A DNA stretch of 64,000 bases. Source: Desmodus rotundus. Taxonomy: Eukaryota > Chordata > Mammalia > Chiroptera > Phyllostomidae. A program made the translations under genes and the position numbers. Location of the stretch: contig NC_071398.1 of assembly GCF_022682495.2 (NCBI RefSeq), positions 29,019,426 to 29,083,425 of the forward strand. The letters run 5' to 3'. Below the pieces are notes generated by a model that saw only the letters and a program-made list of their open reading frames with translations, made no database searches and was not told the origin of the DNA. This document shows, one piece after another, positions 22,480 to 31,870 of this stretch (the stretch's first letter is position 1; every line of letters starts with the position of its first letter).

Positions 22480-22615
22480 CCCTGTTCCTGTCCCCATTCT
22501 ACAGATAAGTAACGGAGGCCAAGAGAGGGCATGCAACTTGCCAGAGGTTGCTCAGGTAGGCAGTGATGGAGCTGGGACTTGAACCCAGGCCTGGCTGACT
22601 TCAGAGCTCTCCAGG
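22480..22615 (-). mobile_element. MIR SINE (reverse)
   Basis: CCCCATTCTACAGATAAGTA, ACGGAGGCCAAGAGAGGGCA, TGCAACTTGCCAGAGGTTGC, ATGGAGCTGGGACTTGAACC, CAGGCCTGGCTGACTTCAGA is a well-preserved reverse MIR including the tRNA-derived part. Confidence 0.95.
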
Positions 22616-23474
22616 GGAGGGTTCTGCTCCCACCTGGGAAGCAAAGTCTGCACGCACAGGTCACCTCCCAGGTGAGCTCTGGGGCTCCTGTGATGTGGCA
22701 CCCATCTTGGCGCAGAAGAGCGTCAGGGCTTTATGTCCCCTGAGCCCATTTTCACAAATTGCATCTGAAAAAACTGAATGAGGTAAGCAGCCGGGCTATT
22801 TCCACCCGGCCAAAGCAGAAGGCTTAGGGGCTTTTTGGCCACACGATGAACTTTTGTGGGGTGGGTTTGGCCATGGCCTGCCAGGATGGAGTCTTTCAGT
22901 CCCGGCACGGCCGCTGCTATTCCCTCCAGGTTTCCAGAGCAAAGGCATTTCAGAGTGCAACGGTGTCCGTTCACAGGGGCCTGGCGACATGGGGTTTTTG
23001 TTTTCAACAGGCAGTGAGTGCTGTCAGCTGTGCCCTGCTAACTTGACCCCAGAACGGGCAGTGTTATCGGCCCATCTCTGCAGCCTGCGAGAGGTCCGTT
23101 GAATTATGTCGGGGAGGTTATCGGGGACAGACGGTAGTTCTCCGTCGGGGCAGCCAGGGCCTGGGGTTAATGGGCAAAGGTCAGTGCCTACCAGGGCTCC
23201 ATGTGGGATGGATTAAGTCCCCACTGGACTTGGTGGCGGGTGGCCCTGTGAGGACTCAGCCGTTCCTGGGCCAGCTCCCGATGAAGTCACCTTCTTGTGA
23301 TCACAGGGCTCAGATCCGTGGTGGGGGGTGGGCGGTGGTGGGGGTGGGGAGAGTTGACTCAATTTTCCTCTGGGAAGACAGAGCTTGTGGACACTCAGCT
23401 TGTCACCACAGTATCCATGATTTGTCCAGACTGATCATGCCCAGGTTGCAGACCTCACGATTTAATGAGGACAC
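22616..23474. other. Unique sequence with a CpG cluster at 23055-23147
   Basis: No repeat or exon is recognised. I count nine CpG dinucleotides between 23055 and 23147, with two copies of GTTATCGG (23063-23070 and 23117-23124). Such density is unusual in methylated mammalian DNA that is not under constraint. Confidence 0.45.
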
Positions 23475-23620
23475 TAACTGTAATACTAGCTACTGTTTAT
23501 TACCCAGCATGCAGGCACTTTGTGTTAAGTGCTTCTGAAAGGATCCACTTTCCAGATGAGGAGACTGTGGCAGAGGAGGCAGAATCACTGGCCCCAGCAG
23601 CCTGGCTCTGGTTGGGTTCA
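23475..23620 (-). mobile_element. MIR SINE (reverse)
   Basis: ACTAGCTACTGTTTATTACC, GCAGGCACTTTGTGTTAAGT, GATCCACTTTCCAGATGAGG, AGACTGTGGCAGAGGAGGC is the reverse MIR order. Confidence 0.78.
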
Positions 23621-24235
23621 GGGGTCTGTGCACCCGAGCCTGGAGGATTTTAGTGAGAACAGTGATGGGAGCCCAGTCACCTCTTGGTTCTGGTTACTGT
23701 CCAGCTAATGAGGCATTGGTGTGATCCCAAAGGCCTCTGCTTCCCTGAACTCTGCAGTCCAAAGGGGCAGCTTGAAATTCTAACTCAGAAGCTCGAAGCT
23801 TCAGAATTCTCCTTGGACCTGGGGACCCAGGCTTACCGGCTGGGAACCCACCCTGAGACTTCAGACACCCTCTGACTGCTGGCAGCCAAGTGTAACCAGG
23901 GCTTGTGAAGCCTGGGGCAGAGGCCATTGTGTTGGGAGCTGAAGGAGTGTTCCTGAATCCCGGGTTGGAGGAGCCTGCAGCCCGTGCTGAGGACGGAGGA
24001 GGAGGCGCCCAGACAGAGAGGAGCGGGCCTTTGGCGCTCTGTCTCTGCTGCGCTGGCGGGGGGTTAAGGTTTGCTGTGCTTAGACACAGTCCTCAGGGTG
24101 TTCAGTAAAAGGGCCCAAGGATGAATGAGAGTAATATACTGTACGCTGTTATTAATGATAATGCTGACGGTGTTCATGGCGGTGGCCCCAGGGCCACCCC
24201 AGGTGCTGGTGCTGGAGATACACCTGTTGAATAAA
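23621..24235. other. Unassigned unique sequence
   Basis: No named repeat and no exon is recognised. Confidence 0.4.
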
Positions 24236-24860
24236 GAACAGCTGCTGTTTACTGAGCATGAACCCAGAGCTGGAAACTGGGTCGTCTGCTTTTCCTCTGG
24301 CTGCTGTAACAAAACTGGGGCTCACAAGGACAGACACGTACCCTCTCACAGGGCTGGACAGCAGGAGTCTGTAGTCAAGGTGTGGGCTCTGCCTGAAGGC
24401 TCCAGGGGAGGAGTCTTCCTGTCTCTTCCAGCCTCGGGTGGCCCTGGGCATTCTTCGGCCTGTGACCACATCCCTCCAGTCTCTGCCTCTGTCCTCACAT
24501 TATCTCTCTTCTACATCTGTGTCACAAATCTCCCTCTGTCTTTCTCTTATAAGGAACCTGTTGCTGGAGTTATAGCCCACCCAGATATTCCAGAATCATC
24601 TTAACTTAGTCATGTCTACAAAGACCCTTTCAAATAAGGTCACACCCACAGGTTCCAGGATTAGGACATGGGGGTCATCATTTTGGGGGCTCCCAGCCCA
24701 TGACATGAGTTAAGCACAATTTGTCCAAACTCTTCATCTTCACAACAACCCACGTACTCCATTGTGAGCAAGAGGGGGAAACTGAGTCTGTGGGTATTTA
24801 AGCTGCCATTCGAGGTCACGGCAGCAGCAGGTGGAGTCCCAGGGCAGCTGACAGTTCACT
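24236..24860 (-). mobile_element. MIR SINE (reverse) split by an MLT1 LTR
   Basis: Left piece: GCTGCTGTTTACTGAGCATG. Right piece from about 24707: TGAGTTAAGCACAATTTGTC, ATCTTCACAACAACCCACG, GTGAGCAAGAGGGGGAAACT. Together they give the reverse MIR with the LTR at 24286-24706 inserted between. Confidence 0.78.
24286..24706 (-). mobile_element. MLT1-type LTR (ERVL-MaLR), reverse
   Basis: CTGGCTGCTGTAACAAAACT, CTCTTCCAGCCTCGGGTG, CCAGTCTCTGCCTCTGTCCT, CTTATAAGGAACCTGTTGCT, ACAAAGACCCTTTCAAATAA, GGTCACACCCACAGGTTCCA, then CCCAGCCCATGACA. Solitary LTR of an ancient endogenous retroelement, with no internal genes. Confidence 0.92.
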
Positions 24861-25251
24861 TGAAAGCTGCCTTCTCCCAGGATGTCCTTCTCAGCGTTCC
24901 ACAGGTGGTGGGCAGACTTCTCCCAACTCCCCCTCCTCTTCCACACCACAGCTGCGCGGCAGTCAGGAGTCAGAACGGGGCAGAGGGGCCGGGGGCGGGG
25001 ACCGGTGAGGGCACCCAGCGGTGGAAGGTCGACTGAGCCGCTCACCCTCAGAGATCTCAGTTTCCTCATTTGAAATTTCAGGTTCAGTGAGACCACCCTC
25101 GAGAAAGTATCCAGCAGTGTGCCTGACACTCACACTGTATATAGGTCATGTGAAAAAGACAGGGGTCAAGAGTGTCTGATCCATTTTTTCCAAGCCAGTT
25201 TAACATGGAATTCAGCCTCTTTATTTTTCAGACTGAACACCTAGCCATAGT
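24861..25251. other. Unassigned unique sequence
   Basis: No repeat or exon is recognised. Confidence 0.4.
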
Positions 25252-25705
25252 CCACTCATACTGTATTGGTCACGGTAAGTGAGGTTATGCTGCAGTAATA
25301 AGTAACCCCCAAATCTCAGTGGCATAACATGAACAAGGCTCGTCTCACACTCACCCCATGTGCCCAGTGCAGGACAGGACAGGGGTTCTTCTCATTGTGG
25401 CTACTCAGCATCCTAGGCTGTTAGAGCAGCTACCACTCTGATGTCCCCAGTGCCCGTGCCAGAGGGAAGTGGGAACTCAGAGGGTCTCACATCTCTGATA
25501 TTAGAAGTTCTGGCCTGGAATGACACATGTCACTTCTGCTCAAAACTTTTTGGCTAGAACTAGTCACATGACCCATCCAGCCACAAGATGTGTGTAGGAG
25601 GATAGTGTAACCCTGCCTGGTGGGTGCCACAGGAAGGTGGACTGGAAATGTTGGGCAAAGATCACTGAGGACCATCACATTCACTTTGGGAACATGGTAT
25701 GAGTC
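25252..25705. mobile_element. Ancient LTR-like repeat, 'family B' copy 1
   Basis: TTATGCTGCAGTAATAAGTA, ACCCCCAAATCTCAGTGGCA, TGACACATGTCACTTCTGCT, CTAGAACTAGTCACATGACC is the order of a common old mammalian interspersed repeat, probably an LTR. The region 62665-63050 shows related words. I will not assert a Repbase name. Confidence 0.55.
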
Positions 25706-25769
25706 CACCCCAGCATTTTAAAAACAGGTGGTTAGTGGACATCCTATGAGGCTGGAGGGAGGATGAGAC

Positions 25770-25960
25770 AGGCATTACAAAGCAATGCCAACACTCACTC
25801 TTCTGTGACATTGGCGAGTTCCTTCCCTCTCTGGGGGCGTCTCAGTTCCTCAGTAAATGGGAGATTGAGGTCTGCCCTTACTCCCTCTTCTGTGCCTGAA
25901 ACCACCAAGCCCAGTGGCTATGTAGGGATGAGATCAAAGGAGATGAGACCCGCGAAAACT
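25770..25960 (+). mobile_element. MIR SINE, diverged
   Basis: TTCTGTGACATTGGCGAGTT, CCTTCCCTCTCTGGGGGCGT, CTCAGTTCCTCAGTAAATGG, GAGATTGAGG resembles the middle of MIR. Confidence 0.6.
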
Positions 25961-26024
25961 CACTGAAACTAAAATGGACTAGAGGTTGGATAATGGAAGA
26001 AATGACTAACAAACCTCGTTGACT

Positions 26025-27835
26025 TAAAAAGAGACACTTTTTATCTTGGAGTAACTTTAGACTTATAGGAAAGTTGCAAAGCTAATAAATACAGAGAGTT
26101 CCCATATGCCTTTTACCCAGTTGCCCCTAATATCATCGTCCGCAGCCACGGGACACTTGTCAACACTAAGGAATTAACACTGGTGCATCACTACTAACCA
26201 AACTACACACTTTATTCAGATTTCACCCATTTTTCCGTTAATGAATTCATCTGATCCATTGCCCAGTGCCTTACAGAACAGTCCCAAACACGCTCAGAAT
26301 GCCCGTGTCCCCTTTGTAATGAACTATCTCCCTTCCCCAATTTCTGGTGACTACTTACCTATTCTCCCTCCGACAGCTTTTCACTTTCCACACTGTCATG
26401 TAAATGGAATAGGTAATATGTAGCCTGTTGGATCTGATGTCTTTAACTTAGCAAAATATATTTACAGTTAATTCTTGTTGTTGCAGGGATGTCGTAGCAC
26501 ATCCCTTTTCATTGCTGAGTCGTAGTCCACTGTGTGGATGGGCTAGTGCGTTTATCTAGTCACCTGCTGAAGGACATCTTGGTTGCTTCCAGGTTTTGGT
26601 AAATAGAGCTGTTATGAACATTCACATAAACAATTTTGTGTGGCTATGAGTTTTTCAATCCATTTGAGTAAATACCTAGGAATAGGATTGCTAGGTTGTA
26701 TACCGAGTGTATGTTTAACTTTGTAAGAAACCGTCAAATTGTCTTCGAAGGTGAGTCTACCCTTTTGTGGTCCCAGCAAGGAACGGAAACTCCTGCCAGG
26801 TTTTGGATTTTAGCCGTTCTAGTGCATTGTAGTAATATCTCATTGTGGTTTTAATTTGCATTTTCTTAATGACAACTGGTGTTGCACATTTTTTTCACAA
26901 GGTTATTTGCATTCCGTATATCTTTTTTGGTGAAGCATCTGTTTAGACATTTTGCCCATTTTTAAATTGGTTTGTTTGTTTTCTTATTGTTGAGTTTTAA
27001 GAGATCTTATATATTCTAGATATAAATCCTTTTATCAGATATATGATTTCAAATATTTTCTCCACATCTGTTGTTTGTCTTTTCATTCTCTTAACATTGT
27101 CTTTCACAAAGTAAATGTTTTTAATGTTTATAAAGTAAAATGTATTAATTTTGTCCTTTTTAGATTGTCCTTTTGGTGACACATCTAAGCACTCGCTGCC
27201 AAACACAGGTGATGTATATTTTATCATATGTTTTTCCTAGTAACTTTATAGGCTTACATCTACATTTAGGTTAATGATCCATTTTAAGTTACTTTTTGGA
27301 TAAAGTGTGAGGTATGTGTAAAGTTGTAGAGTTTAAAGAGTTCTTTATATATCTTGACCTGAGTTCTGTGATCTTCCTAAACTCATTTATTTATTTTAGC
27401 AGGTTTTTAAAAAAAAGATTCTTTGGGATTTTCTAAACAGATAATCATGTCAACTGAAAATAAGACAGTTTTATTTCTTCCTTTCCAATCTGTATGCCTT
27501 TTATTTCTTTTTCTTGCCTTATTGCACTGGCTGGGACTTCTAGTATAATGTAAGGAATAGCATTCAGCCTCTCACCATTAAGTCTGATGTTAACTGTAGG
27601 TTTTTTGGTAGTTCCCTTTAAGGAAGTGCCCCTGTATTTCTAGTTTTCTGAGAGTTTCTTTTTGGTCAAAAGTGGATGTTAAATTTTATCAAGTGCTTTT
27701 TTTCAGCATTAACAACATTATCATATAGTTTTTCTTATTTACTCTATTGACATGGTAAATTACATGCACTGATTTTCAAACTAATTGGATTTTTGATTAA
27801 CAAAAAGTGATGTTTAAAATGCTTCATGTACCCAT
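26025..27835 (-). mobile_element. L1 LINE (L1M), 3' part, reverse
   Basis: The + strand reads the L1 3' end backwards. 3' UTR: TTATCTTGGAGTAACTTTAG, AGAGTTCCCATATGCCTTTT, GTCAACACTAAGGAATTAAC. Then ORF2: CACTGTGTGGATGGGCTAGT, GTTTTGGTAAATAGAGCTGT, TGAGTAAATACCTAGGAATA, CATTGTGGTTTTAATTTGCA, TTTTGCCCATTTTTAAATTG, and so on to about 27830. The reverse-transcriptase frame carries many stops, so the copy is 5'-truncated and dead. L1 normally encodes an RNA-binding protein and an endonuclease/reverse transcriptase. Only the end of the latter is represented here. Confidence 0.96.
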
Positions 27836-27844
27836 TATTACTAA

Positions 27845-27985
27845 TGGCTCCCAGGCCTTTCTGCTGAGTGACTTTGGATAAGTCACTTAACATCTCTGGG
27901 CCTCAGGCTGCCCACCTCCTGTCCCCCCCACACACTGGGAGTTGGGCTGGATGGTTGATCTCTGAAGGCCCTTGCAGTTCTGGTG
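27845..27985 (+). mobile_element. MIR SINE
   Basis: CTGCTGAGTGACTTTGGATA, AGTCACTTAACATCTCTGGG, CCTCAGGCTGCCCACCTCCT, then GGGCTGGATGGTTGATCTCT, GAAGGCCCTTGCAGTTCTGG, the alternative MIR 3' end. Confidence 0.88.
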
Positions 27986-28039
27986 ATGGGGGTGATGAGA
28001 ATGCTGACAAGAAAGTGTTCTTCTGTGGCCTTATCTTTG

Positions 28040-28242
28040 TGCTAACAGCTAACCTCAGAGTTTACACTCATTGAATATCTGTTGTTTGCCAAACCCCAGG
28101 CTAGACTTTTAAGCAATTTTCTCGTTTAATTCTTATACCAACATTATGAGACATGCTTATGTTCTTCACTTGACAGATGAGGAAACTAGAACCCAGAGAG
28201 GCTAATTGATAATGGCCAGGTATGTAGTGAGTGGAGCATCAC
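28040..28242 (-). mobile_element. MIR SINE (reverse), near full length
   Basis: CACTCATTGAATATCTGTTG, TTTGCCAAACCCCAGGCTAG, CTCGTTTAATTCTTATACCA, ACATTATGAGACATGCTTAT, TTGACAGATGAGGAAACTAG, AACCCAGAGAGGCTAATTGA is the whole reverse MIR. Confidence 0.95.
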
Positions 28243-28291
28243 AACTGGTAAAAAATAAAAGTGGGAGGTGAAGTGGGGTGGAGACTCACAT

Positions 28292-28598
28292 CATCCAATA
28301 CAGTGGCCACTCATCACACAGGGCCGTGGAACATCTGATATGTGACTCGTCTGAACTGAGGTGTGCTGTAAGTACAAAGCAGGTCTGGATTCTGAAGACT
28401 GGGTACCCCAAAATGTATAAAATATCTCATTGATAATTTTTTTAGTATTGTGATTCACATTGAACTATTTATATATATGAGGTTAAATAAAATATAAGTA
28501 ATAATTTCACATATTTCTCTTAACTTTTTCTAATGTGACTAGCAGAAAATGTTAAATGAGATATGTGGCTCAGACTTCATTTCTATTGTACACCACTG
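28292..28598. mobile_element. hAT-Charlie-type non-autonomous element
   Basis: Left: ATCCAATACAGTGGCCACTC, CTCGTCTGAACTGAGGTGTG, CTGTAAGTACAAAGCAGGTC, ATAAAATATCTCATTGATAA, GAGGTTAAATAAAATATAAG. Right: TCTAATGTGACTAGCAGAAA, ATTTCTATTGTACACCACTG. The ends resemble the CCAATAGAA-type termini of the MER3/Charlie group. No transposase remains. Confidence 0.82.
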
Positions 28599-28606
28599 CT
28601 CTAGAC

Positions 28607-28827
28607 CAGGGGTCAGCAAGTTATAATTTGTGGGCTAAATGTCTCCCAGTGCCTGATTTTTTTTGTAAATAAAGTTTTATTGGTACACTGTCTGTCCATT
28701 CCTTGACGTACTGTCTATGGCTGTTTCACACTGGCTGAGTTTAGTAGCTGCAGCAGAGATGGTATGACCCACAAAGGCCAAAGTATCCACTAGCTGGCCT
28801 TTTAGAGAAAGAGTTTGCTGACTTCTA
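28607..28827. mobile_element. hAT-Charlie-type MITE with 8-bp target duplication
   Basis: Terminal inverted repeats CAGGGGTCAGCAA (28607-28619) and TTGCTGACTTCTA (28815-28827), the second slightly decayed. The flanking octamers CTCTAGAC (28599-28606) and CCCTAGAT (28828-28835) agree at six of eight positions, as for an old hAT target duplication. The interior has TAAATAAAGTTTTATTGG and TGTCTATGGCTGTTTCACAC, typical of this non-coding family. Confidence 0.9.
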
Positions 28828-28835
28828 CCCTAGAT

Positions 28836-29944
28836 GAAAGTATGAGAGCTGGTTTCCAGAATGTTAGCCATCTCTGCAGAGAGATTATAGGTGATTTTAC
28901 ATTGTCTTCTTTTCATGTCTCCGCCTTGTCTTACGTTTCAGTAATGAAAACATTACTTTTGCCAATAAGGAAGAAAAATCATCAATGCTTTGTATTACAA
29001 AATAATAAATTATGAGATAGGGGAACAAAAGGTGCCGTTGGGGCTGACCCTGAAAATGAGTAATCTCTGTTTACCTCTGGAGCTTGCTTCCTGGGAAGGC
29101 TGGGAGCACCCCATGAAGCCTTTTGCATGGGCAGCTATCCAAATGCACTTTCCTTTTGGAGGGGTTGTTTACGTGGGAATGAGGAAGGAGGGGTGCAGGG
29201 GCTAAGGAAGCCAGTTAGCCAAAGGCAGACCTGAGGAGGCCGGGCCATACGGCGTGGGGGGTGCTCGGGAAGCAAGGCCCATCTGGTTTGCATTAGGTTT
29301 ATAAGGTTGATAGCAAATAAGGGTATTAGAGCTAATTTACTTATTTAGAGAAAGACGACTCAGTCCCTGAAACTGTGATTGGGATGGAGCTGTCTCCTTC
29401 TCCCTGGACTGGGGAGATGCCCCATGGGAGGAGGAGCCTGCCAAGCCTAGGCCCTTGTGCAAAGATTGGTATCTTTTTAAAAATAGCCCCACAATCACGG
29501 GTGGCCTCAGGGCTGGGCTGTGGGACTTGCCAGCCCCCTCCTCCTGCCTTCTTGGCTGGACACACTCCCATGAGGGGATATTGGCCCTAGAGTCCAGCCC
29601 TTTGGATTTTGGTTCCGAAGCAGCCCTGGAATGCAGGTAGCCTACAGGTGAGAATAAGAAGGAGCGACAGCTCAGCAATATCTTTCCCACCCCAGAGTGC
29701 CGCATCCAGCTACCTCAGCTTCCCAGATCCTCGAATCCTTGAGGCCATGCATTCATTTCCGCTTTCCTGTGCCTACAGCTGAAGCAGGTTCCCATCCATG
29801 CTGCCCAAAGCCCCTGTCCTGGCCTGTTGCCCCCAGGGGCCAGAAGTGATGTTGTGGTGACTTCCTGACTGGGGTCCTTCAGTCCAGGCTTCACCCTCAG
29901 ACCAAGGGCTTTGTCCCCTGGAACTCGGGCTCAATGCCGAGGCA
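28836..29944. other. Repeat-poor stretch, possible conserved non-coding DNA at 29270-29360
   Basis: No repeat or exon is recognised. The 29270-29360 segment (CATCTGGTTTGCATTAGGTT, TAGCAAATAAGGGTATTAG, GAGCTAATTTAC) has AT-rich transcription-factor-like words in a GC-richer background. Open frames at 29337-29705 (-) overlap plus-strand frames and lack domains. Confidence 0.4.
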
Positions 29945-30088
29945 GGGCTCCCTTTGGCTTCATAAGAACCTGGGCTTCCAGGGTTCAAATTCCAGTTTTG
30001 CCACCTGTTACCTTGGGGAGCTTCGCTTTCCTCATGTGCGAGATGTTGACAATAATACCTGTGACATGAGTGGGTGAGGAGGATCACA
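29945..30088 (+). mobile_element. MIR SINE
   Basis: AAGAACCTGGGCTTCCAGGG, TTCAAATTCCAGTTTTGCCA, CCTGTTACCTTGGGGAGCTT, CGCTTTCCTCATGTGCGAGA, TGTTGACAATAATACCTGTG covers the tRNA B-box region through the 3' core. Confidence 0.9.
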
Positions 30089-30244
30089 CAATGGTCTGGT
30101 TATGGCAGGACTGGTACAAAGTTGGAAACAGTGGCAGGCATGTGGGTGAAGAGAGGCATGAGGGTGTGGATGTTGGAGTGGGGGGCATGTGGGGGGCGAT
30201 GGTGGCAGGGCATTACAGCCCAGAGATCAGCTCGTAGCTCTACA

Positions 30245-30875
30245 TCATCTTTTAAAAATTTTTTCAAAGTATTTTTATTTAGTTAAATCCTTTTCTCTCC
30301 TCTTTAAAAAAAAAAAAAATCAGTTACAGTCGACCTGCAATAGTACACTAGTTTCAGGTAGACATTTATATAACTTATGAAGTGATCCCCTTGGTAAGTT
30401 TAACAGCCATCTGGCTCCGTACTAGTCACTGCAATGTTATTGACTGTGTCCCCTACGCTGTACTTCACATCCCCTCGACCTTTTGTAACCGGCAATCTGC
30501 ACTTCTTAATCCCTTCACTTCTTCCACCCATCCCCCAACCCCTCTCACAGACTGCAGCCGTCAGTTTGTTCTCTGTGTCCGTGACTTTGTTTCTGTTTAG
30601 TTTGTCGGTTATTTTGGTTTTTAGATTTCCAATATAAGTGAAATTGTATTGTATTTTTCTTTCCCTGATTGACTTATTTAGCATAATGGGTCCATCCCCG
30701 TTGTCACAAATGGTATGATTTCACTCCTTTTTATGGCTCAGTGATACCTGTTGTATAGATGCACCACCTCTTCTCTATCCACACATCTATTGGTGGGCAC
30801 TTAGGATGCTTCCGTATCTTGGCTGTTGTAAATAATGATGCAATGAACATGTTCATGTATCTTCTCAAATTCAAC
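30245..30875 (-). mobile_element. L1 LINE 3' end, reverse, less decayed
   Basis: Reads backwards through an L1 3' end: TTTTTATTTAGTTAAATCCT, ATCAGTTACAGTCGACCTGC, GACATTTATATAACTTATGA, then ORF2 end words AAATTGTATTGTATTTTTCT, GACTTATTTAGCATAATGGG, TCCATCCCCGTTGTCACAAA, CACACATCTATTGGTGGGCA, TTGGCTGTTGTAAATAATGA. It is strongly 5'-truncated. Its 3' UTR differs from the L1M copies at 26 and 45 kb, so it belongs to another, probably later, subfamily. Confidence 0.9.
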
Positions 30876-30904
30876 TTTAAAACACAGCTGGGGATGCTCC
30901 AGAG

Positions 30905-30972
30905 CCAACTCCCTCCTTCCTTTCCTTCTTTCCTCCCTCCCTCCCTCTTTTCCTGCTTCCCTTTCTCTTTTA
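30905..30972. repeat. Pyrimidine-rich (CCTT)n tract
   Basis: About 68 bases of almost pure C/T on the + strand, with CCTTCCTTTCC and TCCCTCCCTCCCTC units. Simple sequence. Confidence 0.92.
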
Positions 30973-31460
30973 TTACATTTGTTATAATAAGGGTTTCAAC
31001 ATGACAGATTTGTCCACCTTGCTCTTGGACCAAATGGTGTATTCTAGATTTGCAAGACTGAGTATCCCTTTTTCAGACTTTCGGTTATAATGTCAGTAGT
31101 CCCCGTTGGATCCAGGACAGGCATTCCTCAGAGGTATCTCGATAAAGCGAGTCACAATCATTTTGCTGGTGGAGGGTCTTGCCTTCAATTTGAAAAGGAG
31201 CACAGCACTTGTGAAGCACAGTAAAGCAAAGTGACATGCCTGTAATTCCTGTTACAATCACATTAAGACTCTTATGTCGGTCATCAGAGAAAAGAATCTT
31301 TCAACAAGTAACGACTAAATGCCCACCATCAAGCTCCATCTTAGGAGCTGAAGTTATAGCTATAAGCAATTATATCAAATAAATTTAAAAAGGAAAAAAG
31401 ATATTATAAGGAACAAGAGGTAAAGGTAATAGAAATCTAATACTTTAGAAAGGTCTATAG
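30973..31460. other. Unassigned, AT-rich
   Basis: Probably a decayed retroelement or unique DNA. The stretch GAGTCACAATCATTTTGCTG, GGAGGGTCTTGCCTTCAATT near 31150 may belong to an old DNA transposon. I cannot name it. No gene is seen. Confidence 0.35.
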
Positions 31461-31646
31461 CAGTGGTTTTCAATTTTAGTGCATATTTGAATCACATGGG
31501 AACCTTTTAAAAAATATATCCACATTGCCCGCTAGCTCCGAAAACCCAGCTAAGTCAAAATCTTGGGAGTGGAGGTCAGGGATCAGGTCAGATTATTTTA
31601 TAGATTCCCTGGCTGATTTGAATGTAGTTAATGTTGAGAACCACTG
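31461..31646. mobile_element. MER20-type hAT MITE
   Basis: The terminal inverted repeats are readable: CAGTGGTTTTCAATTTTAGT at the left and GTTAATGTTGAGAACCACTG at the right. Inside are ATATTTGAATCACATGGGAA and CCTTTTAAAAAATATATCCA. The length of 186 bp is close to the usual size for this group. I see no clear target duplication. Confidence 0.85.
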
Positions 31647-31701
31647 ACTTCTAATCAACCTCAATCACTAAGGAACTAATGCTCAGTTCTTGCTCTAATC
31701 C

Positions 31702-31870
31702 TACGATTCTCAAAGTTCGGTCTGGGACCAGCAGCATCCACATCCCCTGGGAATTTGTTAGAGCTGCAGGTGCTCAGGCCCCACCGGGACCTGCTGAATC
31801 AGTAACTGTGCACATCTCCGTTAAAGCTGTCGGGTGGTGCTGATGTGGGCTCCAGTCTGAGAGCCCTACC
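31702..31870. mobile_element. MER5A-type hAT MITE
   Basis: ATTCTCAAAGTTCGGTCTGG, GACCAGCAGCATCCACATCC, CCTGGGAATTTGTTAGAGCT, CAGGCCCCACCGGGACCTGC, TGAATCAGTAACTG, GTGGTGCTGATGTGGGCTCC follows the MER5A order in the reverse sense. Confidence 0.9.

Noticed and set aside
26025..27835. Functional L1 ORF2 on the minus strand
   Set aside because: The reading frame is broken by many stops and the element is 5'-truncated, so no reverse transcriptase could be made.
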